Of a DNA stretch of 64,000 bases, positions 1 to 8,436 are shown piece by piece. Numbering within the stretch: the stretch's first letter is position 1; every line of letters starts with the position of its first letter. The stretch is taken from contig CAMWFQ010000016.1 of NCBI GenBank assembly GCA_947173495.1, forward strand, positions 53,463 to 117,462. The letters run 5' to 3'. Source of the DNA: an uncultured Lachnospiraceae bacterium. Its GTDB lineage: Bacteria; Bacillota; Clostridia; Lachnospirales; Lachnospiraceae. A model generated the notes under the pieces. It ran no database searches and had not been told where the DNA came from. It saw only the letters and a list, made by a program, of their open reading frames with translations. Made by a program: the position numbers and the translations under genes.

Positions 1-614
1 CAGTGTATGAGGTGGCCATTCTGTACGGCTATATGTTTTTTGGAGAAGGAATACTGACCCTCTTTTTTCAGGGGACGAACGGACTCTGGCACCAGGTGAG
101 GCTGGGAGATATAGACAGGTACATGACAAGACCCATCTCTCTGGAACTGCAGATCTGCGGACGGCAGACCAATCTTGCAGGGGCAGGCACAGCGCTTACA
201 GGACTGGCGGTGATGCTCTACTCCTTCGGGAAGCTGCAGATTTCCTGGAATCTGTGGAAGGCGATACTGTTTGTCGTAAGTCTTATACTGGGCGCAGGTA
301 TACGTGTCGATATTAATTTTGCTTCCAGCGCGCTGGCCATGCTTCTGGAAGGGGCCGGAGGGATCAAGGGAGCTATTGAGCGGGTGCAGGAGATGGGAAA
401 ATATCCGCTGGATATTTATCCGAAGGTATTCCGGATCATTCTGCTGACCCTGATTCCCTATGCGGCGATCAGCTATGTGCCGGCGGTGGTGCTTCTGGGA
501 AGGGCGCCGTATCCGTACTTTCTGCTTCTGCCTGCGGCGACGCTGCTGATCATTGGGCTTAGAAAGTGGATTTTTGCGAAGGCCATGGAAAGATATGAGG
601 GGGCGGGGAATTAG
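1..614 (+). CDS. ABC-2 type (DUF990-like) transporter permease, 5' truncated
   Basis: The C-terminal 203 or so residues of an integral membrane protein are present; the frame is open to the window edge, so the true start lies upstream (family members are roughly 260-270 residues). The stretch GDIDRYMTRPIS resembles the G-[DE]-[LI]-D-x-[YL]-[LM]-x-[RK]-P loop of uncharacterised ABC permeases of the ABC2_membrane_6 type. Several hydrophobic segments follow, for example around 230-290 and 470-560, ending in a short basic tail. Such proteins usually occur as two permeases plus one ATPase, so the partners should lie just outside the window. The exported substrate is unknown. The family call rests on recognition of the loop motif and hydrophobic pattern only. 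Confidence 0.72.
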   Translation, partial: VYEVAILYGYMFFGEGILTLFFQGTNGLWHQVRLGDIDRYMTRPISLELQICGRQTNLAGAGTALTGLAVMLYSFGKLQISWNLWKAILFVVSLILGAGIRVDINFASSALAMLLEGAGGIKGAIERVQEMGKYPLDIYPKVFRIILLTLIPYAAISYVPAVVLLGRAPYPYFLLLPAATLLIIGLRKWIFAKAMERYEGAGN

Positions 615-633
615 AAGGGACACAGGTTTTTGC

Positions 634-662
634 TTGAAAATCCGGGAAGAGAATGATATACT
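634..662 (+). promoter_or_regulatory. Predicted sigma-A promoter of the M60 peptidase gene
   Basis: TTGAAA at 634-639 and TATACT at 657-662 are separated by 17 bases, close to the sigma-A consensus. The predicted start of transcription near 669 leaves a leader of about 65 bases before the ATG at 735. Confidence 0.6.
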
Positions 663-734
663 ATCGTCGATTAGTTTGTGCATTTTTTGTAATAAATTGA
701 ATTTTTTAAGGAACCAAGGATAAGGAGAAGCTCT

Positions 735-3700
735 ATGAAACGAATGATGGCCGGCCTGTTGGCTCTTGGATTGATCATGACATGTATTTTCCCGGTGCAG
801 GCGGCGGAAACGCTGCCCGGTGCGGACAGGCAGAACGCTCGGAACGAAATGCAGACAGATCCGGACTCGGAAGATCAGCGAAAGCAGGAGACGCAGACTG
901 GGAATGGAAAGGAAAGAACAGTTACGGACAGTGATGCTGCAACCCCTTCACCGGTCGGGACTTTTTCTCCGGTCCCCGAAAAATCGGCTTCTCCCTCTCC
1001 GGTTCCAACCGCGATCTCTCCCTCTCCTGCAGCTTCTGCGGGGGTAAATAAGACGCCTGCTTCCGGGGCGTCTGCAGAGACGGATAAGACGCCCGGCTCC
1101 GGAGCGGCTGAGGGTTCTCCTCAGATAGAAGGGACGCCGGTGCCATCAGGCATGCCCGGGGCGGCAGGGGCAGAAGGGGAGAATCTTCCACAGTCATCCC
1201 CCACAGCATCTGTTGCGCCGGAAAATGCTTCTTCGGTGAATACAGAGGATGACATTCAGTATGCCTCATCGGATCCGGCAGGAAGGATTGAAGTCCTGTT
1301 AAGGAATGCGATTCCGGTGGAGAAGGTAACGGCTACTGTGAGGGTGGAAATGGCCGGAGAGGGCAAGAGCGGTTCCGGGACTGTGATTCTGGAGAAGAAC
1401 GCCCAGATCCACCCGGTTCATTTTGATCAGCTTTTGCCCGGGTCCTATCATTTGACAGTAGAAGCACCCGGTTTCCTGCCTTATAAACAGGATATCGAGG
1501 TGGACGGGAATGTTGTGACCGCAGAAATTCACACCGGCTTCGTGGATATGGAGGGCTTTTCCTGCGATCAGGACAAGGCCCGTCCGGGGGTTTTGCTGAT
1601 CGGAGATGTAAACGGAGATGGGATTATTGATGGGAAGGATAAGGACGCCATAACAGAAGCGATAAGCCGCGGCGAAAATGGTGTGCTGGCAGGAAATCCG
1701 GATGATGCCACCGATCTGAACCGGGATGGCAGGACGGATCTTGTGGATCTGCAGTACTATGTCAACAGCCGGGCCAGTCAGTATGATCATGTGGATACCA
1801 GCTCCTCTCTGGCAGAGAGCATTGCTCCGGACGCCATCGCAGTGAATATAGATCAGGATATAACAGTGACAGGAGGATCTCTGGAGGATCTTCTTTTATG
1901 GAACCATAATACCGTAAAGCTGGAAAAGAGCCAGCCTATCACAGAGGAGGATCCCGCTGCGGTATCCTTTAATCTTCAGAGCCGGGAACAGGCGGAGAAT
2001 GGGGAATATATTCCGGTTGAGCAGATCGAGATCTCCATGGGTGCGGCGGCTATCGAGAGCGGCTTTCTGGAGATCGAGACAGACGAGAGTTCTCAGCCTC
2101 AGAAGATTGAGATTGTTGATGGAAAGATTACATCGCGGTCAGGCGCGAGGGCGGCAGGCTCCGAGGGCGGGAACAACCAGCTGACAGTTTATCTGGGAGA
2201 TCAGATCGCGGTCAAAAAAGTGACGCTGGTGATCACCAGAGCCAAGGATGGCGGGAGCCTGGCGGAGATCAGCAGGGTGGAATTCCTGAATGATATGGAA
2301 AACCGGATCCCGGAACCTGAGATGAATATTCCGGGAAATCTGGAAGTGACACCTGCTGACAAATCTTTTTATCTGGAGTGGGATCAGCAGTGGAATATTA
2401 CCGGTTATGAGGTGGAGATCAGCCATGGCGGGGAAACAGAGATCGTACGTGCGGCATCTAACAGTCTCCAGGTGAAATCCTTTAGAGGAGACAAGCTCAA
2501 AAACAAGGAAGTTTATGAAGTGCGGGTACGGTCGGTTAACGGAAACTGGACCAGCGGCTTCAGCGGGAAAAAGGAGGCGGTTCCTGAAGTATCCAAAAGG
2601 CCTGATGCCCCGGATAATGTGAGAGCTGTGGGCGGATATCAGAAAGTCCGTATGAGCTGGAAGAAGATGAAGGATACAGATACTTATAATGTCTATTATA
2701 AGGAAGCGGGGGAAAGTGCGTTCCGGCAGGTTACAGGTATCACGCAAAACCAGTACGAGATTACAGGACTGAAGGATCAGACCAGATACGAGGTATATGT
2801 GACGGGTGTAAATGAGATAGGGGAAGGAAATCCTTCTATTCATTCGGAAGCCAGGACGATTACCTTAAAGCCTGCACAGATGCCGGAGTATAAGCTGATC
2901 AATGAATCCAACGGTAAGGGAAAGGTAAGCGCGCATATTACAGGGGCCTGGCATTTTAGAGGGGAAATGACGGCCAGTCCGCTGGATACGGAACCCAAAA
3001 GCGCTCTGGGAACGGTAGACAAGGATTTTGCTTCCAGCTACCAGATCCTGGACTGGGACGACGGCGCCGTCTATGTGTCGCCGGATAAGGGTCTGTTATT
3101 TGAACTGGATGATTACTATAAGATGAGTTATATCGCCTTTGCGGAGACGGAGGATATTGCTTCATACGGCGCTGTGTCTGTTTACTATTATGACCAGGAG
3201 CATCCGGAGGGAACTTATGCAGAGAATCCGACAGTAGTGCAGAGAAGCGATGCAAACGGAAGAAAATATTACCTGATCAAGCTTTCCAAAGCCATTACAG
3301 CCAATAAAATCCGGCTTGGTTTTTCACGCGGCTATAATTTGCGAAATATGGTGATTGCGGAAGTAAACTTTTATCATTATGACAGCCTGGAGGACGATAT
3401 TCTGGGGCTGTATGCAGACGACCTGCATACGTCCCTGAAAGAAGGTGTGACGGAAGAGACCATCAATGAACTTCAGCAGAGGCTGGATACCCGGGATACC
3501 AAAAGCGGGGAGTACCATCCGGAGAAGGATGTGCTGCAGAGAGAGCTGGATAATGCAAAAGGGCTGCTGGCGTCAGGCTTCCAGGATATTATACAGATCA
3601 ATCCGAAGATCCGCGCGGGAAAAGATTCTCATCTGGGATTCGGAGGCCTGAATTCGTGGCAGCCGCTGGGGATTACGGCTTACGAAGGGGAGCAGATTGT

Positions 3701-6320
3701 CGTATATGTTGGTCATAATCAATTGAAGACCGGCTCCAACTCTGCCCTGAAGCTGATTGCGACTCAGTATCATGCGGAGTCCGGCGCCTTTGCGTCAGAG
3801 GTGGCGTCCCTGAAGGTGGGACGTAATGAGATCACGATTCCGGCGATTCAGAGCCTGGCCTTTGAGGGGGGAGGCGCCCTTTATGTTCAGTATACCGGAA
3901 ACAATGACAACGACAGATATGCAGTGAGGGTAAACGGAGGAGTCAGAGAACCGGTGCTGAATCTGTATGGAGTTTCCGATGCGCAGGAAAGGACGCAGCT
4001 TGTCACTTCTTATGTAAAAGAGCTGGAAGAGCATGTGGCGTCTCAGAAGAGCGTTCATGAGCAGGTGCATGAAGCGGCCGGAGAGAACAGCAGTGTAAAC
4101 CGCGCCTATGATAAGCAGAATTGTATTCTGGGTGCAACAGACATTGTACTGGATCAGATGATGCTCTCTGTATCAGGGGAGCAAATCCTCGCAGGGCTGG
4201 GAAGCGGATCTTCTGAGGAGCGTGCAGAAAGACTGGATCAGTCGCTGTATGCCATGGACGAAATGCTGGCGCTGTTTTATCAGCACAAAGGTCTGACTCG
4301 AGAGGAGTCGGCGCCGGCCACAGACCGTATGCCGGTTCAGCATTTGAATATCCGTTATATGCGGATGTTTGCGGGAGCCTTTATGTATGCTGCCGGAAAT
4401 CATATCGGAATCGAGTGGGGCTCTGTTCCGGGGCTGGCGTCTTCTTCCCCAGTGATCTCGGATGAAAGGGGCAGATATCAGAGCGGAAGATATTTCGGCT
4501 GGGGAATTGCCCATGAGATCGGACATAATATCAACCAGGGAGCTTATGCCATTGCGGAGGTGACCAATAATTATTTTGCCCTTCTTGCGGGCGTAAAAGA
4601 CAGCAATGATTCTGTCCGTTTCAAATATGAGAACGTGTATAAGAAGGTGACGTCGGGGACCGTAGGCAGTGCGTCCAACGTCTTTACACAGCTGGCCATG
4701 TACTGGCAGCTTCACCTTGCTTATGACAGGGACTATAATTATAAAACCTATGACAGTCACAGTGAACAGCTTGCAAATCTGTTCTATGCGAGGGTGGACT
4801 CTTACAGCAGAAATACGGCGCTTGCACCGGGAGGACTCCGGCTGGGAGGCGGAAGCGATCAGAATATCATGAGACTGGCCTGCGCCGCTGCCGAAAAGGA
4901 TCTGACAGAGTTTTTCATGCGCTGGGGCATGGTCCCGGATGCAGATACCATACGATATGCAGGGCAGTTCCCGAAGGAGGAAAGAGCGCTGTATTATCTG
5001 ACAGACGATGCCAGAGTATATGAAATGGAGTATGGCGTATCCGGTTCTGTGCGGGAGAGCGATGTGATCAGTGCTGCCAGCAGTGTGGCGTTAAGTGAAA
5101 AGGTCTCTAATGAAGTGGTGCTTTCTATTCAGAATACACTGAGCAACCAGGAAGTAATTCTTGGTTATGAGATCGCCCGGTATCATTACGAAGATGGGAA
5201 ACCTGTGCGTCAGGTAATTGGATTTACACCGGAAAGCTCATATGTAGACCATATTTATACAGTGAATAACCGGGTGATCTCTTATGAAGTTACGGCGGTG
5301 GATCAATTTGGATACAGATCCAATCCGGTCCGCATCGGAGATGTAAGGATCAGTCATGACGGCAGTTATGATAAATCCCTCTGGACTGTGAAAACAAATA
5401 TGACTTCAGAAGCAGACAGTGCCGGTACAGGCCAGGAAGAGGATCCCTGTGACCCTGGAACGGAATCTGCCATTTACAGCATTGTGGATCATGACTATGG
5501 AAATACTTATGAGGGGCAGAATGCAAACGGCGAGGCGGCAATTCTGATTCATCTGAACCAGGTACTGGGTGTGTGCGGGCTGAAATATACGCTGAAATCG
5601 GGAACACCTGTGGGAGATTATGAGATACAGGTGAGTGTGGATGGCAAAGAATGGACCAGTGTCAGGACAGGAAGATTTGACGATAAAAAAGGAAGCCAGA
5701 CTGTTTATTTTGAAAATGCTGCAGGGGATCCCTGGATCTGTACGTATGACGCTGCGTATGTAAAATTAAAAGCGGTTGGTCAAAGCAGCATGCGCATATC
5801 AGAGATCGACCTGCTGGGACCTTCGGGCGACAGCATATCCTTCGGGGTGAAAGAGAACAGCACGGAAGGCGCTGTGGGAATCCTGAAAGAGGATTATGTA
5901 TATGAGCATAAAGAAGGAGGAGAGCGGAAGGTAATCCCGGCAGGTTCTCTGATCTTTACTGGCAGCTATAAGGGAAATCCTGCTTACAATGTGGTAGTAC
6001 TCTACGATGAGGAAGGCGCTGTTGTGGGAGGTGTGGACGAAGAAGGCATACTTAAGGCGGAGCAGATTATTCTGGCAAAAACACCGGAAAACGGGTTGCT
6101 GGGAGAAGTGAGCGATGGAATCTGGATCTACTGGATCACGCCTGCAGAGGGGCAGAAGCCGGACATCGGCAAAAAGGTGAGAGCGCAGCTCTACCGTGTG
6201 GATAATGCATTGACCAATGAAGGACAAAGGCTTGTAAGCGACGCGCTGCCTCTTCCGATACCGGATGAGCTTCAGGAAATCACGCTTAAAAGCGGTGTGG
6301 AAACACAGGACGGCCAGTAG
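735..6320 (+). CDS. Secreted M60-family (enhancin/mucinase-type) peptidase with dockerin, FN3 and discoidin-like modules
   Basis: This is a 1861-residue secreted zinc metallopeptidase of the M60 type; characterised relatives cleave mucin-like O-glycoproteins. A signal peptide ends around residue 23 (VQA-AE). A Ser/Thr/Pro-rich linker fills roughly 30-165. A type I-like dockerin spans about 285-345, with two calcium loops of the DxNxDGxxxxxD form (D291/N293/D295/D302 and D327/N329/D331/D338). Two fibronectin III-like domains lie at about 526-620 and 622-711, a carbohydrate-binding-like beta-sandwich at about 720-890, and the M60 domain at about 955-1420. The zinc motif is HEIGH (H1260, E1261, H1264) with E1275 as the likely third ligand. 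A second discoidin-like module lies near 1544-1695. There is no C-terminal sortase or membrane anchor, so the dockerin may hold it at the cell through the next gene. The start follows AAGGAG with good spacing. Exact domain borders are estimates. Confidence 0.9.
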   Translation: MKRMMAGLLALGLIMTCIFPVQAAETLPGADRQNARNEMQTDPDSEDQRKQETQTGNGKERTVTDSDAATPSPVGTFSPVPEKSASPSPVPTAISPSPAASAGVNKTPASGASAETDKTPGSGAAEGSPQIEGTPVPSGMPGAAGAEGENLPQSSPTASVAPENASSVNTEDDIQYASSDPAGRIEVLLRNAIPVEKVTATVRVEMAGEGKSGSGTVILEKNAQIHPVHFDQLLPGSYHLTVEAPGFLPYKQDIEVDGNVVTAEIHTGFVDMEGFSCDQDKARPGVLLIGDVNGDGIIDGKDKDAITEAISRGENGVLAGNPDDATDLNRDGRTDLVDLQYYVNSRASQYDHVDTSSSLAESIAPDAIAVNIDQDITVTGGSLEDLLLWNHNTVKLEKSQPITEEDPAAVSFNLQSREQAENGEYIPVEQIEISMGAAAIESGFLEIETDESSQPQKIEIVDGKITSRSGARAAGSEGGNNQLTVYLGDQIAVKKVTLVITRAKDGGSLAEISRVEFLNDMENRIPEPEMNIPGNLEVTPADKSFYLEWDQQWNITGYEVEISHGGETEIVRAASNSLQVKSFRGDKLKNKEVYEVRVRSVNGNWTSGFSGKKEAVPEVSKRPDAPDNVRAVGGYQKVRMSWKKMKDTDTYNVYYKEAGESAFRQVTGITQNQYEITGLKDQTRYEVYVTGVNEIGEGNPSIHSEARTITLKPAQMPEYKLINESNGKGKVSAHITGAWHFRGEMTASPLDTEPKSALGTVDKDFASSYQILDWDDGAVYVSPDKGLLFELDDYYKMSYIAFAETEDIASYGAVSVYYYDQEHPEGTYAENPTVVQRSDANGRKYYLIKLSKAITANKIRLGFSRGYNLRNMVIAEVNFYHYDSLEDDILGLYADDLHTSLKEGVTEETINELQQRLDTRDTKSGEYHPEKDVLQRELDNAKGLLASGFQDIIQINPKIRAGKDSHLGFGGLNSWQPLGITAYEGEQIVVYVGHNQLKTGSNSALKLIATQYHAESGAFASEVASLKVGRNEITIPAIQSLAFEGGGALYVQYTGNNDNDRYAVRVNGGVREPVLNLYGVSDAQERTQLVTSYVKELEEHVASQKSVHEQVHEAAGENSSVNRAYDKQNCILGATDIVLDQMMLSVSGEQILAGLGSGSSEERAERLDQSLYAMDEMLALFYQHKGLTREESAPATDRMPVQHLNIRYMRMFAGAFMYAAGNHIGIEWGSVPGLASSSPVISDERGRYQSGRYFGWGIAHEIGHNINQGAYAIAEVTNNYFALLAGVKDSNDSVRFKYENVYKKVTSGTVGSASNVFTQLAMYWQLHLAYDRDYNYKTYDSHSEQLANLFYARVDSYSRNTALAPGGLRLGGGSDQNIMRLACAAAEKDLTEFFMRWGMVPDADTIRYAGQFPKEERALYYLTDDARVYEMEYGVSGSVRESDVISAASSVALSEKVSNEVVLSIQNTLSNQEVILGYEIARYHYEDGKPVRQVIGFTPESSYVDHIYTVNNRVISYEVTAVDQFGYRSNPVRIGDVRISHDGSYDKSLWTVKTNMTSEADSAGTGQEEDPCDPGTESAIYSIVDHDYGNTYEGQNANGEAAILIHLNQVLGVCGLKYTLKSGTPVGDYEIQVSVDGKEWTSVRTGRFDDKKGSQTVYFENAAGDPWICTYDAAYVKLKAVGQSSMRISEIDLLGPSGDSISFGVKENSTEGAVGILKEDYVYEHKEGGERKVIPAGSLIFTGSYKGNPAYNVVVLYDEEGAVVGGVDEEGILKAEQIILAKTPENGLLGEVSDGIWIYWITPAEGQKPDIGKKVRAQLYRVDNALTNEGQRLVSDALPLPIPDELQEITLKSGVETQDGQ

Positions 6321-6372
6321 AAAAGGGAAGAACTTGACTTAAGCGCGCCAGGCAAGGAGTAAAGAGTGAAAT

Positions 6373-7761
6373 ATGCAGGAAAGAGGTAAAAAGGTGAAAG
6401 GGATTTGGACGAAATTAGTTTTGGTATTGGCTGCAGGGTGGATGTTCTTTCCGCTGCATGCCGCAGCGCAGGAGCAGGATGCGGTAACCTTGAGGCAGGA
6501 GGAATCCAGAGTATCAGTATTGCTTGAGGTGAGTAATGCGGAAAACGAGAGGATCACATCGGTGTCTCTTTCCCTGAAACTGGATTCGGCGAGCAAAGAC
6601 AAAGTGACCGTAGACTTTGACTTTGCGCCGGGCCTTGCCGATGCGGCTCAGGGTTTTCATTATAACAGCGGGACAGGCAGGATGGACATATATGCGGCAA
6701 GTGCGGAAAATCTGTTTTCCGGCAACGGCGAAAACCTGCATCTGGGATATGTGCGGGTGATGCCGAAGGACGCGTCGCAGGTTCTGGATATTGAAATCAG
6801 CTATTGTGAAAATTCCTTCCAGACGGCGAATGCATCCTATGGAGATAAGACACCGATGGTGGAGCAGGAAGTGGATTCTGTCTGCATGAAAATAGGAGCG
6901 GGGGTGGTTTACACTGCATCTACGCAGACATTGGAAGACTATTTGGCACAGGCATTAAACAGCAGCCGGGAATCTTACTCGGAGGAAGCCTGGGCAGATC
7001 TGCAGAGCGCGATTCAGGAAGCGCAGGAGCTTCTGCAGAAGGGAGGACTTTCCCAGAGTGAGATCGACGATATGGCGGAGAGACTGTACCTGATGATGGC
7101 CAACCGGGAGGTGACGCCTCCGGCAGGAGAGAATAACGCTGCCCCGTCGGGCGGCAATTCCGGAACAGGAAATACTTCCTCCGGAAACGGAGCAGGTAAC
7201 TCCCAAAAGGGCGATGGAAATCAGAAGGAAGGGTTGTATGATGAAAGCACGCGCTTCGTAAATGATCCCGCAAATGCACAGAATATTTCCTCCTCTGTAA
7301 TCGGAAACAAAGATCTTCATTCGGATCTGGTGGATATGAGCCAGGGAGCGGCAGCAGTAATCGGCGGCAGGCCAAAGACCGGCGGCAGCACTGACGGAGA
7401 AACGAAAACCGCCGGAGAGATCAAGGCAGCTGGCCGGGTATCCGTGGTGGATCCGGCGGATGGACCGGCCGGTATTCTGGTGGCGGGCAGAGAAGGCTGG
7501 AAAATGTCCGGCGGAGAGGGAATTGCGGCGCTGACCCCTGAGGAGGGGAACGGTTCCGAAGAGATTCTTTTGGATCAGAAAAACGGCGGCGCAGTGGATG
7601 AAAATAAAAAGGACGAAAGAAACCTTCCCCTGATCATCGGCGTCGCAGCGGCAGTGGTCATCGCCGTGGCGGCAATGGTCGCTGTTGCGCTGGCAGCAAA
7701 AAGGAAAAGGGCCGGCACGGGTAAAAAGAAAAAGAGGCGTCCGAAAAAGAAGAAAAAGTAG
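6373..7761 (+). CDS. Membrane-anchored surface protein with possible cohesin-like domain
   Basis: This 462-residue protein has an N-terminal signal sequence, then a beta-rich domain of about 130 residues (about 45-175) whose alternating hydrophobic strands resemble a cohesin or similar adhesion fold. A helical FIVAR-like segment follows (about 180-245), then a Gly/Ser/Asn-rich linker, one transmembrane helix (about 418-440) and a strongly basic Lys/Arg tail, the usual layout of a protein held in the Gram-positive membrane with its N-terminus outside. It begins 52 bases after the dockerin-bearing M60 peptidase, so the pair is probably co-transcribed. The cohesin assignment is inference from context and strand pattern, not from a clear motif. 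The start is uncertain: ATG 6373 has AAGGAG 13 bases upstream, whereas GTG 6394 in the same frame has AGAGG at 7 bases and leaves a shorter signal peptide. Confidence 0.75.
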   Translation: MQERGKKVKGIWTKLVLVLAAGWMFFPLHAAAQEQDAVTLRQEESRVSVLLEVSNAENERITSVSLSLKLDSASKDKVTVDFDFAPGLADAAQGFHYNSGTGRMDIYAASAENLFSGNGENLHLGYVRVMPKDASQVLDIEISYCENSFQTANASYGDKTPMVEQEVDSVCMKIGAGVVYTASTQTLEDYLAQALNSSRESYSEEAWADLQSAIQEAQELLQKGGLSQSEIDDMAERLYLMMANREVTPPAGENNAAPSGGNSGTGNTSSGNGAGNSQKGDGNQKEGLYDESTRFVNDPANAQNISSSVIGNKDLHSDLVDMSQGAAAVIGGRPKTGGSTDGETKTAGEIKAAGRVSVVDPADGPAGILVAGREGWKMSGGEGIAALTPEEGNGSEEILLDQKNGGAVDENKKDERNLPLIIGVAAAVVIAVAAMVAVALAAKRKRAGTGKKKKRRPKKKKK

Positions 7762-7788
7762 CATGCAGAAAGGAAAGCAGTAACAATC

Positions 7789-8433
7789 ATGAAGGCAAAT
7801 ATTGAAGTGTTGATCCACAGCAGCATCCGCATTGGCGGTGAGAAGGTTATCTATGCTGATCCCTTCAGGGTAAAGGATAAGCTTCACGATGCGGATCTGA
7901 TCCTGATCACCCATGACCATTATGATCATTTTTCCAGAGAGGATATCGACGGGGCGGCGAAAGAGAAAACCATACTTGTTGTTCCGGAAAATATGAAGAA
8001 GCAGGCAATAAAAGCGGGATTTGCAGAAGAAAAGCTGGCCACGGTAAAACCGGGCAGCAGACTGGAAATCGATGGCGTCGGTATCGAGGCGGTGGCGGCT
8101 TATAACAAATACAAGCCCTTTCATCCGAAAAGCAAAGGCTGGACGGGGTATCTTGTAAGTATGGCGGGAGAGACAATCTATATCGCAGGGGATACCGACC
8201 TGACAGAGGAGAGTCGGAAGGTGAAATGTGATATTGCCATGGTCCCCATCGGCGGTACTTATACGATGGATGCCAGGAAGGCGGCAGAGCTTGTAAACCA
8301 TATCAGACCCAAAACGGCGGTCCCCACCCATTATGGAAGCGTGGTGGGCAAGAGAGAGGATGAGGATGTTTTTCGGAAATATGTGGATCCGGAGATCAGG
8401 GTAGAAATCAGAATGCGGCAGCAGGAGGGGTAA
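7789..8433 (+). CDS. UlaG-like MBL-fold metal-dependent hydrolase
   Basis: The protein has 214 residues, the usual length for small UlaG/YtkL-type metallo-beta-lactamase-fold hydrolases. The metal-binding motif THDHYDHF (HxHxDH) occurs near residue 42, the bridging aspartate is in AGDTD, and the final histidine is in PTHYGS. Relatives act on phosphodiester or lactone substrates, including L-ascorbate 6-phosphate lactone, but the substrate cannot be told here. It lies 27 bases after the surface protein and 3 bases before the GH42 gene, so it probably belongs to the galactosidase transcript. It is cytoplasmic, with no signal peptide. Confidence 0.88.
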   Translation: MKANIEVLIHSSIRIGGEKVIYADPFRVKDKLHDADLILITHDHYDHFSREDIDGAAKEKTILVVPENMKKQAIKAGFAEEKLATVKPGSRLEIDGVGIEAVAAYNKYKPFHPKSKGWTGYLVSMAGETIYIAGDTDLTEESRKVKCDIAMVPIGGTYTMDARKAAELVNHIRPKTAVPTHYGSVVGKREDEDVFRKYVDPEIRVEIRMRQQEG

Positions 8434-8436
8434 GGC

